This document shows, piece after piece, positions 51,985 through 61,825 of a stretch of 64,000 nt of DNA; positions within the stretch are counted from its first letter, which is position 1; every line of letters starts with the position of its first letter. Position numbers and translations under genes: made by a program. The DNA comes from DAONFI01 sp035403485 (GTDB lineage: Bacteria; Planctomycetota; Phycisphaerae; SM23-33). Location of the stretch: NCBI GenBank assembly GCA_964536835.1, contig CAZIAZ010000008.1:1-64000 (forward strand). Reading direction: 5' to 3'. The notes under the pieces are model-generated. The model did not search any database. It had not been told where the DNA came from and was given only the letters and a program-made list of their open reading frames with translations.

Positions 51985-53712
51985 TCATTCACCTCCGGCG
52001 CTTCCCTGTTGCTGATTCGCCTGGCCGTTATTATCATGCGGTCTTTTACTGTAATGATGATGACGTCGCTTATGTTTACTGCGATTTTCCCGCGTTTCAT
52101 GCGGCTGGGATTCTCCGGTGTTTTCAGGCTTCTGCTGTTGCTGCGCATCACGGCTGGGCTGAAAATTTTTATCGCCGCCAGGTTTTCTATTTCTGCCGTG
52201 TCTTCGCCGACGGCTGCCGTGTTTTTCTTCGCCACGTTCAGATTCCGCCTGTTCTGAGGGTGGGTTTTCAGCCTGATTTGACTGCGTTGCGGCGACATCA
52301 AGCTGCGCGTCTACTTCCATCATGGTTTGCGCACTAAAATAAGTCACCGGAGCCACTATCGGCGCTGCTTCTTTCTTTTCGCGCGGCTTGCGGGCGAGGT
52401 CTTCAAGTTCCTGTTCGGACGGTTGGGGAATGTCTCGCTCGGCGATTTCGTCGACATTGACGGCTTCGAACTCGCGATTGGGCAGTTCTATCTTCACAAG
52501 TTGCGTTAATATCTGCGTATCGACGACCTTGCCGATTGCGCCATCTTCCAGCCGTACCCATATGCCGCGCCGCGGCAGACGTTTGCGAAGCTCCTCGTAG
52601 CCTTCGTCTTCATATCTCAGGCAACACATCAATCTGCCGCAACGGCCTGAAATTTTCGACGGGTCGAGCGTAGCCTTCTGCACCTTGGCCATCTTCATGG
52701 ACACCGGCTTGAGATTTTTCAAAAACTGCTGACAACAGCACCGCTGGCCGCAACGTTCATAATCCCCAACCAGCCGCGCCTCGTCCCTCGCACCAACCTG
52801 ACGCATTTCTATACGGGTACGAAATTGGCCAGCCAGCGTTTTTACAAGTTCGCGAAAATCCACACGCTGCTCGGCAGTGAAATAGAATATTATCCTGCCG
52901 CCGCCAAGGAGGTGTTCAACCTTGACGAGTTTCATGTTCAGTTTGAATCTAGCGATATTTTCGCGGCAGAATTTGGCGGCTTCGTCGGCAGAAAGCGACA
53001 GGTGGCGAAAATCGATGATGTCCTGCTGGTTGGCTGTACGCAATACCTTGCCCTGCCGCCGGAACGGATGCTCAGGCCCGCATTTCGATAGATATTTCTG
53101 CAAATGTTCGCCGGTTATCTTGCGTACGCAACTGCCGCAGCCATCCTCCGTACGAAAAACCGGCATGAGAACTTCGCCAAGCTCAACGCCACGCTCAGTA
53201 CGAACGACCACCTTTGAACCTATCGTCGGCACTACGGCTAAATTGTGACGAAACTCGCCAACAAATTGCATCACGCCGTACCGCACCACAATGGTGTTAC
53301 CTTCCGGCGCAACATTATTCTGCAGCTCATAGCCCTCGGAATTATTTTCCTGAAAATCCTGAACGCTTTCAGTATAGGTCTCATCCAAAAGGTTTTCATC
53401 AGCCTCATTGAGCTGAAAATCCTCTTCGGCGAGTTCGGCGGCGGATTCTTCGGGCTGTATTTGAGATTCACGCGTTTGAGCCTCTGAAATCCGCGGCAGC
53501 TGTTTTTCTTCAGAATTCGCGTCAGTCGAAACTTCAGTCGAATTTTCAAAAGCGTTCTGCGCAAAAGACGCAACCGGCTGACTTTCAGTTTGAGGGGCAG
53601 GCTGACTTTCCGTCGAATTTTCCCGCAGTTCGGCTGGCGGTTGCGTTTGCTGCGTATCGTTTTCAAAAGGCGCGGATTGGCCGTTATTCGGCAAATCTAC
53701 CGAATCAGTCAT
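51985..53712 (-). CDS. ricT: PSP1-domain protein (RicT/YaaT-like) with long extensions
   Basis: A 575-residue protein. The PSP1 core (about 150-400) has SKVVVRTERGVELGEVLMPV, FYFTAEQRVDFRELVKTLAG and the cysteine clusters CGQRCCCQQF and CGRLMCCLRYE that in B. subtilis RicT bind Fe-S within the RicAFT complex acting on RNA processing. Family members are normally about 275-300 residues. Here residues 1-145 are acidic and Gln/Glu-rich, and the last 95 are very basic (RRRRHGRNRK, KHKRRHHHYSKR), possibly RNA-binding. GGAG is about 10 bp upstream of the ATG. No RicA or RicF gene is nearby. Confidence 0.88.
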   Translation of the reverse strand: MTDSVDLPNNGQSAPFENDTQQTQPPAELRENSTESQPAPQTESQPVASFAQNAFENSTEVSTDANSEEKQLPRISEAQTRESQIQPEESAAELAEEDFQLNEADENLLDETYTESVQDFQENNSEGYELQNNVAPEGNTIVVRYGVMQFVGEFRHNLAVVPTIGSKVVVRTERGVELGEVLMPVFRTEDGCGSCVRKITGEHLQKYLSKCGPEHPFRRQGKVLRTANQQDIIDFRHLSLSADEAAKFCRENIARFKLNMKLVKVEHLLGGGRIIFYFTAEQRVDFRELVKTLAGQFRTRIEMRQVGARDEARLVGDYERCGQRCCCQQFLKNLKPVSMKMAKVQKATLDPSKISGRCGRLMCCLRYEDEGYEELRKRLPRRGIWVRLEDGAIGKVVDTQILTQLVKIELPNREFEAVNVDEIAERDIPQPSEQELEDLARKPREKKEAAPIVAPVTYFSAQTMMEVDAQLDVAATQSNQAENPPSEQAESERGEEKHGSRRRRHGRNRKPGGDKNFQPSRDAQQQQKPENTGESQPHETRENRSKHKRRHHHYSKRPHDNNGQANQQQGSAGGE

Positions 53713-54239
53713 GTCATTTACTCCGACATCCGTACAGACGAATGTTAGATAATCTGCGGCGGCCCACAGAGATTTTTTGTTTTTAACGTCCCCGGCCCGT
53801 CACCGGAGGTCCATACGCAAGCAACCGGGCTTTTTTATCGTAATTTCCCAAAAAATCCGCAGCATTTTATCACGTTCAGTCTACTTATTTCGCCTGCCAG
53901 CGGATATTTTTATATACGGTTTATAGCAGCTTTCCCAAAAAATGTTCTTGGGCAGACATCTTTTAAAAACCGTAAAAAAATTACAAAGGCCATATTAATG
54001 TTGTTCAAACCCTCAGTTTCATCATGGCCAGCCTTTGCGGCGCATTTGCCTCAAAAAGACATTTCATGATAAAATTCCATCTTTCCTGGCAAGCCGCATA
54101 AATTACAACAACACTTGCAAGGAAACAGTATACATTTTTTATATATAATACTCAATCCCTTTAAATATGGCTGTAAGGATTACGTTTCCCCAGACAGGTT
54201 GCGGAATTCACTGGATTACCAGCTTTCGAGATAAAAAAA
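53713..54239. other. Non-coding gap upstream of ricT
   Basis: This 527-bp stretch is without a supported gene. GCCCG and CGGGC (about 53796-53838) enclose a 31-nt loop followed by TTTTTT on the plus strand. Read on the minus strand the same segment lies in the ricT leader. A degenerate ACGGTTT...AAACCGT plus TTACAAAGGCCATATTAA (53935-53998) resembles the right end of the 122-bp repeat family. Confidence 0.45.
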
Positions 54240-54653
54240 TTAGAAAGAGTAGCGAGGTTGGCCGGTTTCCCTGTCCAACGTGTAAAACTGGCCTGGAACG
54301 ATTTTGATTTTATTCAGAGCACCGCCAAAACGGGTTTTAAGTTCACGTTCTATTCCGCTTCTAAGGATGGTTTGAAGTTCAAAACGCACTGCTGGCGAGT
54401 CCACCACCACCTTCAGCGTGCCGTTGTTGAAATCGTCCAGCACGGTGTGTTCGCGGATAATGTCGGGCAAAAGCTCATCCCATATAACGGAAAGCTCGGA
54501 AAGCTTTTTGACGCGTCTGCCGATTTGATGCTTCATCAACATCGTCAGCGGCGCGGCAAGAAGTGTCACCGTCTCCTTCGGCTGCCTTTGCTGCCAGATT
54601 GTTCTTAATTGTGCATCCTGCACAGTGGTCTCCATCAAAACAGCAGGTATCAT
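54240..54653 (-). CDS. DciA-like (DUF721) protein
   Basis: A 137-residue protein. The DUF721 core runs from about residue 45 to 125: LSELSVIWDELLPDIIREHT, then FNNGTLKVVVDSPAVRFEL, with a KH-like fold. DciA proteins load or assist the replicative helicase DnaB in bacteria lacking DnaC. No dnaA/recF/gyrB cluster is present, unlike many genomes where DUF721 sits near the origin. The first 40 residues are less conserved and the ribosome site at ATG 54653 is short. Confidence 0.8.
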   Translation of the reverse strand: MIPAVLMETTVQDAQLRTIWQQRQPKETVTLLAAPLTMLMKHQIGRRVKKLSELSVIWDELLPDIIREHTVLDDFNNGTLKVVVDSPAVRFELQTILRSGIERELKTRFGGALNKIKIVPGQFYTLDRETGQPRYSF

Positions 54654-54818
54654 ACTTCCGTCAGGCGGCTATATCAAGAGATTTGTACAGCCGACAAACA
54701 AGTCGAACCGTTCCTCAACATATATTCGCCACTTAAATATATATCGGCATTATTTTGAAGGAAATTTATCTTATTTCATTTCAGATTTGCATATGGAATA
54801 AACAGTGACGACGCTTCT

Positions 54819-55829
54819 TCAATTCAGCCAGTTAGCCAGATTTTCCGCATAATAGGTTATGATGATATCGGCGCCTGCGCGTTTGATGGCGGAAACGGCT
54901 TCTATGACGGCAGCCTTTTCGTTAATCGCGCCTGCCTGGGCGGCAAACTTAATCTGGGCATATTCGCCGCTTACGTGATACGCCGCCAACGGCAGAGACG
55001 TATTTGCACGCACCTGCGACAAAATATCCAGATACGTCATTGCCGGTTTGACCATGACAATATCCGCGCCCTGCTCTTCGTCTTCCTGAAGTTCCAGCAT
55101 GCACTGCCGCGGCGAACGAAAATCCATCTGGTATGTTTTGCGGTCACCGGATTTCGGAGGACTCTCGGCTGCGTCACGGAACGGCCCATACATGCATGAC
55201 GCAAATTTTACGCTGTAACTCATTATGGCTGTTCGCGGCATGGCGGCGTCATCGAGCGATGCGCGTATCGCCGCAACCTGGTTATCCATCATCGCAGACG
55301 GCGCGACAACGTCTGCACCGGCGCGAGACTGGGAAACCGCGGCCCGCGCGAGATATTCTATCGCCCTGTCGTTATCTACGTCAAAACAGCCGTCGCGATA
55401 TTCTTTCAGCGGCCCGCAATGGCCATGCGAGGTATATTCACACAAACACGTATCCGCCACCACCAGCATCTCCGGCAGCACACGCTTGATTTCACGTACA
55501 AGGGTTTGCACGGGAGCATTATCGGCCCACGCAAAACTGCCGACATCGTCTTTATTCTTGTCATCCGTTACGCCGAATAGCAGAACCGCTCGGAGGCCCC
55601 TGTCAGCCCAACGGCGAACGGTCTCCAGCGCGGTGTCGGCTGAAAACTGATACTGGCCAGGCATGGAACTGATTTCAGATTTAACACCGCTGCCGCTGCG
55701 CACGAATAATGGCGCTATGAGTTCATCACGCTGTAAATGCACTTCCGCCAGCATATCGCGAAGAGTAGCGCTATACCTCAGCCGGCGATTTCTTCGCAAA
55801 CCAACCGATTGTGAATTATGTTCGGACAT
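54819..55829 (-). CDS. hemB: Porphobilinogen synthase (delta-aminolevulinate dehydratase)
   Basis: It condenses two 5-aminolevulinates to porphobilinogen in tetrapyrrole synthesis. The protein is 336 residues from ATG 55829 (MSEHNSQSVGLRR), the family-like start; the 14-codon extension is unlikely. The zinc-binding cysteines are in ADTCLCEYTSHGHCG, so this is the Zn-dependent form. The Schiff-base lysines are in YSVKFASCMYGPFRDA and IVMVKPAMTYLDI. TATAATT sits just upstream of the start, which could be a -10 box for a very short leader. It is divergent from the purine permease. Confidence 0.96.
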   Translation of the reverse strand: MSEHNSQSVGLRRNRRLRYSATLRDMLAEVHLQRDELIAPLFVRSGSGVKSEISSMPGQYQFSADTALETVRRWADRGLRAVLLFGVTDDKNKDDVGSFAWADNAPVQTLVREIKRVLPEMLVVADTCLCEYTSHGHCGPLKEYRDGCFDVDNDRAIEYLARAAVSQSRAGADVVAPSAMMDNQVAAIRASLDDAAMPRTAIMSYSVKFASCMYGPFRDAAESPPKSGDRKTYQMDFRSPRQCMLELQEDEEQGADIVMVKPAMTYLDILSQVRANTSLPLAAYHVSGEYAQIKFAAQAGAINEKAAVIEAVSAIKRAGADIIITYYAENLANWLN

Positions 55830-55956
55830 GCCGGAATTATACACAACATCCAACCTTGCGGCAAATCGCAATAATAGTTAAAATCCCATAATTATGGCCT
55901 TCGGCCATTTAGAGTGGTTTTCAAAAAATTTTTATTGCTTTTATTACGAGGCTGAA

Positions 55957-57345
55957 ATGAACATCGACAGGTATTTCGAAATAAGCCGCCGCGGCAGCAC
56001 CATAACCCGCGAAATTGCAGGCGGTGTTACAACATTCATGGCCATGAGTTACATCATCTTCGTACAGGTTGGCATACTCAGCCTTACAGGCATGCCAGCC
56101 GGCGGAATAATCGTAGCGACGTGTCTGTCGGCGGCAATAGCTTCGGTAGTCATGGGCCTTTGGGCCAATTATCCCATCGCCCTCGCGCCAGGCATGGGTG
56201 AAAATGTTTTTTTCACGTTTACCTTATGCGGCGTCGGCGCGGCAGCCGGCGCGTTCAGACTGCAATGGCCCGAGGCGCTTGGCCTGGTAAGCATTTCCGG
56301 CGTATTGTTTCTGCTGCTCAGTTTCGTGGGTTTCCGCACATATGTACTTAACGCCATACCTCAGAGCCTCAAAGCCGGCATCGCCGCAGGCATCGGCCTT
56401 TTGATATCTGCCGTCGGCCTCTGGTATGGCAATATCGTCAAATTCAACGCCATCGGCGGGCCGGGGCTGGAAAGCATGACGAACAATCCATGCGCGTGGC
56501 TGGCGATGTGCGGCATATTGCTGGTAATGATACTTTATGCGTTTCGCATACACGGTGCAGTAATGATAACGCTGCTGTGCTGCGGCGCAGGCGCATGCCT
56601 TATGGGTCTGATTCCATGGCCGACTAAAATATTTGCACTGCCGCAAGGTTTTGACAAAACGGCGGGCGCTTTCATAGGCGGATTCGCCGGCATAACCAGA
56701 ATGCTGCGCGGCAGTTTCGCGATGGAAGTGGTCATGTTCACGCTGGTACTTCTGATAATGGACATGTTCGACACCATCGGCACACTGGTCGGCGTAGCCG
56801 GCCAATGCGGGCTGATGAAAAACGGCAAACTGGAAAAGGCTAGCCAGGCTCTCGCCGCAGATGCCGTCGGCACTATCATCGGAGCGTCGCTCGGCACAAG
56901 TACGGTTACGTCGTTCGTGGAATCAGCAGCCGGCGTATCAGCCGGAGCACGAACCGGCCTGGCAGCCATCGTCGCAGGCGCATGCATGGCAGCGGCGATT
57001 TTCCTCAGCCCGATAATACAGGTAATCGGCGGCGGCATAGAAGTAACGCCGGGTGCGTTCAAATATCCGATAATCGCGCCGGCACTCGTAATGGTCGGCG
57101 CAATAATGCTCAAAACCATACGAGACATAAACTGGGACGACGTAACCGAATACGTACCAGCGTTCATAACCGTCGTTATCATGCCGCTGACGCTGAGTAT
57201 CGCAACAGGCATCGCTGCAGGTTTCATCGCCTACGCCGCCGGCAAATTGCTCACCGGCAAATCCAGACAATGTCCCGCAGTCGTATATATCGTGGCTGCG
57301 ATTTTTCTGGCCAGATACGTCGCAGGCGCTTTTCTGAATTGCTGA
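55957..57345 (+). CDS. NCS2-family purine permease (AzgA-like)
   Basis: A 462-residue inner-membrane transporter with about 12-14 helices, probably for guanine, hypoxanthine or adenine. AzgA-group motifs include REIAGGVTTFMAMSYIIFV at the N-terminus, ALAPGMGENVFFTFTLCG, and the half-helix region GTIIGASLGTSTVTSFVESA. Start is ATG 55957 (MNIDRYFEISRRGST) with GAGG just upstream. It is monocistronic. Downstream there is an A/T tract and a perfect TTCCACCAGCT/AGCTGGTGGAA hairpin (57387-57410). Confidence 0.92.
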   Translation: MNIDRYFEISRRGSTITREIAGGVTTFMAMSYIIFVQVGILSLTGMPAGGIIVATCLSAAIASVVMGLWANYPIALAPGMGENVFFTFTLCGVGAAAGAFRLQWPEALGLVSISGVLFLLLSFVGFRTYVLNAIPQSLKAGIAAGIGLLISAVGLWYGNIVKFNAIGGPGLESMTNNPCAWLAMCGILLVMILYAFRIHGAVMITLLCCGAGACLMGLIPWPTKIFALPQGFDKTAGAFIGGFAGITRMLRGSFAMEVVMFTLVLLIMDMFDTIGTLVGVAGQCGLMKNGKLEKASQALAADAVGTIIGASLGTSTVTSFVESAAGVSAGARTGLAAIVAGACMAAAIFLSPIIQVIGGGIEVTPGAFKYPIIAPALVMVGAIMLKTIRDINWDDVTEYVPAFITVVIMPLTLSIATGIAAGFIAYAAGKLLTGKSRQCPAVVYIVAAIFLARYVAGAFLNC

Positions 57346-57386
57346 ATTTTTTAAAACTTTTTTAAATTTTTAAAATTTTGTGAAAT

Positions 57387-57410
57387 TTCCACCAGCTAAA
57401 GCTGGTGGAA
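57387..57410. repeat. TTCCACCAGCT/AGCTGGTGGAA palindrome
   Basis: A perfect 11-bp inverted repeat with a 2-nt spacer. It has the same style as the CTACGGGTT/AACCCGTAG hairpins elsewhere in the window. It lies after the permease gene and before a half MITE. Confidence 0.65.
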
Positions 57411-57432
57411 TTAAACCTGGTGCGGGTAACTT

Positions 57433-57517
57433 AAAAAATATGCCGCTATTATTCTTTCTTGCCAGCCTGCAAAATTGCTCGATTTCGGCGACGTCCATGT
57501 TTTTGGGATAGGTTCTA
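57433..57517. mobile_element. Half MITE, copy 3
   Basis: On the minus strand it begins TAGAACCTATCCCAAAAAC and matches copies 1 and 2 for about 80 bp (GACGTCGCCGAAATCGAGCA), then diverges at the apex, so the second arm is missing. Its terminal TAG is the stop codon of the glycosyltransferase gene. Confidence 0.75.
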
Positions 57518-59665
57518 ATTATTTTTCGTGACAAAATCCGGCAGGGTATAGATTGAAAAAACCGGCCAATTCGGCGGCATCAGAAACGGATTCCATTTTT
57601 TACGTCGTTCCTGCGGCATAGGGAACGGATATTCGCCGCCGAAATGCTGTACCGTCGCGCCGCGCTTTATCAATTCATCCAGTACAGGCAGAGTCGGCGG
57701 AGTTTTTCCGCCAAGCTGTAAATCATAGAGACCGCTCGTGAGCTTTGCCGGAAAACCGTACGTTCCGGCAAGCCGCCATATTTCACGCCAATTCACCAAA
57801 ATGTGCGTCACACCCATATTGGCGAGTTTGTTGACGGCTTCCTGCGGAACAATATCGAGCGGATTGTTATCAAACGGGGTGCAATATATCACGTTTGACG
57901 GATAATAAAAAACGGCTGCGTCGCCGACAAGCAGCACTTTCGCCTGCGGGCCGAGTTTGTAAATATCCGCACCAGGCGACATCTGACGCATGAAAACATC
58001 AGCCGGCACAGGTACGATATCCCTGGTATCTTTAGTCTGCCGCAGCCATATCCCGAATGCGCCGGCAAAATCGAAAATCACAACCGCCGCCAATATTATG
58101 GATGATAAAAAGGCCGTCGATTTACCTCGCCATCGCAGCCGCGTCAATCCTTCCGCAGCCAATAGAACGGCTGCCGCACTCGACGGCAGAATAAAACGCG
58201 GCGGCATATTCGGGGCGAACAAGAACCACATCGCGAGCTGCACTGCGATTATGAACATAAGCGCAAACAGCCATGCGTCGTGTCGCCATTTTTTTTCCAC
58301 AACTATCCACAGCGATGAAAGAATCGCCAGCCACGTTACACCGAGTCCTGAAAATTCCGAGCCGAAGAAGTTGGTCCACAGCATTTTTAACCGATTCTCG
58401 CTGCCCGCATCCCAGCCAGGCACCGCCGGCACAGGCGGCCGTCTGCCGCCACTATGGCCATGCACCCATCGCTGCTCAACCTGCGATGACCAATGTCCCC
58501 TGCCAAAAAATTTCGTCGCCAGCGGAAAAACAGGATTTTTCGTAAAAACCGCATTCCGCACCAGCCATGGCCCCATTACCACGATGCATAAAATGACGGC
58601 AGTAATGACGTGCCACCAAATCCGCCTCGACGCCGCAATCGCAAAAAGGAACATGACCAAAAATATCGGCAGGGCAATCATGCCCACCGAAAGATATTTT
58701 ACCGAACATGCACAACCGCACATCAAACCCGTCATTATTGCCGTACGAATGTCACGGCACACTATCCATCGCTTCAGCCAGAACAGGCCAAGAACCATAT
58801 AGCATATCATCGCCAGTTCCGAAAACGCCAGCCATGAATAAAATATCACCCCCGGCACGGTTGCCAACATGAGCGCCGCAGCCCACGGCCGGAATCGGCC
58901 CAAAGAATCGCGCAAGCCGAAAAACATTCCCGCCACAGCCAACACCCCAAAAAGCCCATGTACCAGCGTCGCCAGATACATCCCCTCGTTCACACCGCCC
59001 TGTAGCGACATCATGAACAGATAAATCATCTCCGCGCCGAGCGGATAAAAGCTGTAGACATTGTGAAACAGCGGCGTAATCTGTCCGGCGTCAAGATATT
59101 CCCGCGGCACTTGCAGATGGTAGTCCAGCAGGTCGTATGCGTCCGAACCGCCTATTGAACCCGGCGGCCGCATCGCACCTATCAGCCAGAGGCCTGCACA
59201 TATGCCCAAAACAACCCATAGCAGGTTCGTGCGCACAATGTATTTTCGTGGACTGACGGCGGGCAGAAGTTTACGAAGCGTCGGCACAGTCAGAACACAT
59301 CCGACACCTGTAACCAGCCATGCATTGGTGGAAGTGAACAGACCTTTAAAACAGCTCCCGCAAATCAAGGTAAGAGTAGAAATCATCCATAAGCCGACCC
59401 CCACGCTGCAAACAGTAAGAAATGCCCGGCTAAAACCACACGCACCGACGCGTCGGACTATCAGCCATCCGTATCCGCCGGCAGCTATCGTAACGGCTGC
59501 AAGTTTTATCAGATATTCCGCCGCGCAGGCTGCCGATATCAGCCATGCCCCAGACGGCATGGTCGCAGCCGCCATGACTCCCAACACCGCACCGACAAAC
59601 CCCAACATTACAATCGCAAAAGGTATCGTCGCGGGTGCATTCTCAATGGTCTGCCGGTTGTTCAT
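57515..59665 (-). CDS. GT-C glycosyltransferase-like membrane protein
   Basis: A 716-residue protein with about 13 membrane helices and a C-terminal periplasmic domain (about 545-716). The first large loop contains IGGSDAYDLLDYHLQVPREY, with the acidic Asp-x-Tyr-Asp pattern typical of GT39/PMT_2-type lipid-linked sugar transferases; YPLGAEMIYLFMM and the later LPSSAAAVLLA fit too. It may modify a lipid, glycan or protein at the periplasmic face. The start overlaps the ABC exporter by 23 bp. The stop TAG comes from a half MITE. Confidence 0.78.
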   Translation of the reverse strand: MNNRQTIENAPATIPFAIVMLGFVGAVLGVMAAATMPSGAWLISAACAAEYLIKLAAVTIAAGGYGWLIVRRVGACGFSRAFLTVCSVGVGLWMISTLTLICGSCFKGLFTSTNAWLVTGVGCVLTVPTLRKLLPAVSPRKYIVRTNLLWVVLGICAGLWLIGAMRPPGSIGGSDAYDLLDYHLQVPREYLDAGQITPLFHNVYSFYPLGAEMIYLFMMSLQGGVNEGMYLATLVHGLFGVLAVAGMFFGLRDSLGRFRPWAAALMLATVPGVIFYSWLAFSELAMICYMVLGLFWLKRWIVCRDIRTAIMTGLMCGCACSVKYLSVGMIALPIFLVMFLFAIAASRRIWWHVITAVILCIVVMGPWLVRNAVFTKNPVFPLATKFFGRGHWSSQVEQRWVHGHSGGRRPPVPAVPGWDAGSENRLKMLWTNFFGSEFSGLGVTWLAILSSLWIVVEKKWRHDAWLFALMFIIAVQLAMWFLFAPNMPPRFILPSSAAAVLLAAEGLTRLRWRGKSTAFLSSIILAAVVIFDFAGAFGIWLRQTKDTRDIVPVPADVFMRQMSPGADIYKLGPQAKVLLVGDAAVFYYPSNVIYCTPFDNNPLDIVPQEAVNKLANMGVTHILVNWREIWRLAGTYGFPAKLTSGLYDLQLGGKTPPTLPVLDELIKRGATVQHFGGEYPFPMPQERRKKWNPFLMPPNWPVFSIYTLPDFVTKNN

Positions 59666-61790
59666 CGTGTGAAAATTGCGTCCTGTAAAGATGCGTGTAA
59701 AGTTCGCACCTGTTGAGAAGCTCTTCGTGCGAACCGGTCGCGATTATCTTGCCGCCGTCCATGACGAAAATGACGTTGGACGCCAAAATCGTCGAGAATC
59801 GGTGTGCAATCATGAAGGTTGTACGGCCTTTGATGAATTCCTTGGTAGCCTGATAGATTTTCTGTTCGCTGTCCGGGTCTATCTGACTGAGCGCTTCGTC
59901 GAAAATGAGTATCGCGGGGTCTCGCAAAATAGCGCGGGCGATGGCTATCCGCTGCCGCTGGCCGCCGGAAAGCGTCGAGCCGCGCTGGCCAACCATGGTG
60001 TCGTAACCATCGGGCATTTCCGATACAAATTCGTCAACGAACGCTTTTTGTGCGGCAGCGATGACTTTTTCACGCGATGGCCGACGAAGGCCATACGCGA
60101 TGTTGTCAAAAATCGTCGCGTTGAAAATTACGGTCTCCTGCGTAACGACGCCTATCTGCTGACGCAACGAACGAATGGAATAGTCGGCTATATTATGGCC
60201 GTCGATGAATATATTGCCCTCAGTCGGCTCAAGTAAACGCGGCAGCATGCTCAGCAACGTCGTTTTGCCGCACCCGTTGGGGCCGACAATGGCAACGCTC
60301 TGGCCGGCTTGCACGATAAAATTGGCATTATCGACGGCTTTTACGTCGGAATTCGGATACACGAATGAAACATGTCTGAATTCGATGGATTTTGAATGAA
60401 CAGGCAACTGCGGCAGTAACGGGGAACGTTTTTCCTGCTGTGCGTCGTGCAGTTCGAAAATTCGTTCAGCGGCAGCGTCGGCGTTCTGGAAGCGCGACGC
60501 GACCTGCGAGAGTTTTCGTATCGGGTCGAACACCGCCACCAGCATGCCCATCCACGTCATGAATTTATACGGGTCGATTTCACTTTTGAGCACAGCCCAG
60601 CCGGCGAATCCCGCAGCCACCATGCCAGCCGTTATGCCGAACGCCTCCACAAGCGGAGCAATGGCTGCGTCTATGCGGGCCATGCGACGCTGCTGCTTGA
60701 AAAGAGTTTTGTTGGTGCGATAAAAACGTTTGCGCTCGGCGGCTTCCATGGTATAGGTTTTGACAACACGTATGCCGACGAGAGTCTCCTCCAGCACAGC
60801 CAGCATGACTGCCCAGTTTTCAAGTGCGCGACGCGACGCCTTTTTCATACGTTTGCCCAATAATTTTATCATTATCACTACCGGCGGGCCGGCGAGGCAG
60901 ACGATAAGCATGAATTTCGGCATGAGCAGGAAGGCACCGATTATTGACGCGACGGCTTTGGCAGGCTCGACCATGGTTTTACTGAACAGCGTAACAAGGC
61001 CTTTGGACAGCGAATTGGTGTCGGCAATAAAACGGCTCATGGTGTCGCTTGTGCCATTGGCTGTATAATAACTTATCGGCAGATGAAGGGCGGCATTGTA
61101 ATTTTCACAACGCAAATCCATGATGGCTTTGCAGATGGTGGTTTCGACCAGATATTCCTGGCTGAAACGCAGCAGGTCGCGTAAAACCGTTATTATTACA
61201 ACTATCACCAACAGCCAGAAAAGCATCGGCCAACGGTCGGAGAATTTCGCAGGCTCAGGAAATATGTTGGCGACGTAAGCCAGCATTCGTGACGAAGTAT
61301 GTACGCAACCCGGCACAAATGAAACAGTCTTCATCTGCCCGTCTGACGGGTTGAACATTTCCAGCGTTATTTTGTCGGATTTGTTTTTTGCGATTTCGCG
61401 CAAAAGCAAGTCGCCGCGAACCTGTCTGATTTTCCCGTTTTCGTCGATTGTACCTATTATCCACCAATTACGTTTGACTCCGGCAGTTTTGGCCGGCGAA
61501 TCCGAGCTGACGTCTATGACGTCTACGATTATGGTCGGTATATTATATTTTTCCTGTATAATTTCCGAACTTGCGCGGCTGGTGAGCTTGGCCATGAGTT
61601 TGTCTTCACTGATGGAATCCCATGCCCAGCCGTGCAGGCCTTCCTCGCTCAGAAGGATTTTTAACGCCGGCAGAGCCATGCCGATACCGCCGCCCCAAAG
61701 ACAGGCAATCATGACTACAAGCAAAAATGCCGCCACGATATTGAGCTTATAGGGAAGAACATATTTCATTGATCGCATAAAATATTTCAT
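59643..61790 (-). CDS. MsbA-type ABC exporter with PDZ-like periplasmic insertion
   Basis: A 715-residue homodimer-forming half exporter. Transmembrane helix 1 (about 16-38) and helix 2 (about 186-206) are separated by about 145 residues, far more than in MsbA. That loop includes a PDZ-like segment (about 84-160; DVIDVSSDSPAKTAGVKRNW, then DKITLEMFNPSDGQMKTVSF). Four further helices and the ATPase follow: Walker A IVGPNGCGKTTLLSM, signature LSGGQRQRIAIARAIL, Walker B AILIFDEALSQID. It lies between holB and a GT-C glycosyltransferase, so lipid or glycolipid export is likely. Start is ATG 61790 over TTG 61802. Confidence 0.88.
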   Translation of the reverse strand: MKYFMRSMKYVLPYKLNIVAAFLLVVMIACLWGGGIGMALPALKILLSEEGLHGWAWDSISEDKLMAKLTSRASSEIIQEKYNIPTIIVDVIDVSSDSPAKTAGVKRNWWIIGTIDENGKIRQVRGDLLLREIAKNKSDKITLEMFNPSDGQMKTVSFVPGCVHTSSRMLAYVANIFPEPAKFSDRWPMLFWLLVIVVIITVLRDLLRFSQEYLVETTICKAIMDLRCENYNAALHLPISYYTANGTSDTMSRFIADTNSLSKGLVTLFSKTMVEPAKAVASIIGAFLLMPKFMLIVCLAGPPVVIMIKLLGKRMKKASRRALENWAVMLAVLEETLVGIRVVKTYTMEAAERKRFYRTNKTLFKQQRRMARIDAAIAPLVEAFGITAGMVAAGFAGWAVLKSEIDPYKFMTWMGMLVAVFDPIRKLSQVASRFQNADAAAERIFELHDAQQEKRSPLLPQLPVHSKSIEFRHVSFVYPNSDVKAVDNANFIVQAGQSVAIVGPNGCGKTTLLSMLPRLLEPTEGNIFIDGHNIADYSIRSLRQQIGVVTQETVIFNATIFDNIAYGLRRPSREKVIAAAQKAFVDEFVSEMPDGYDTMVGQRGSTLSGGQRQRIAIARAILRDPAILIFDEALSQIDPDSEQKIYQATKEFIKGRTTFMIAHRFSTILASNVIFVMDGGKIIATGSHEELLNRCELYTHLYRTQFSHDEQPADH

Positions 61791-61825
61791 ATCGCCATCC
61801 AATTTATTTCAGGAATTTTGAGTAA

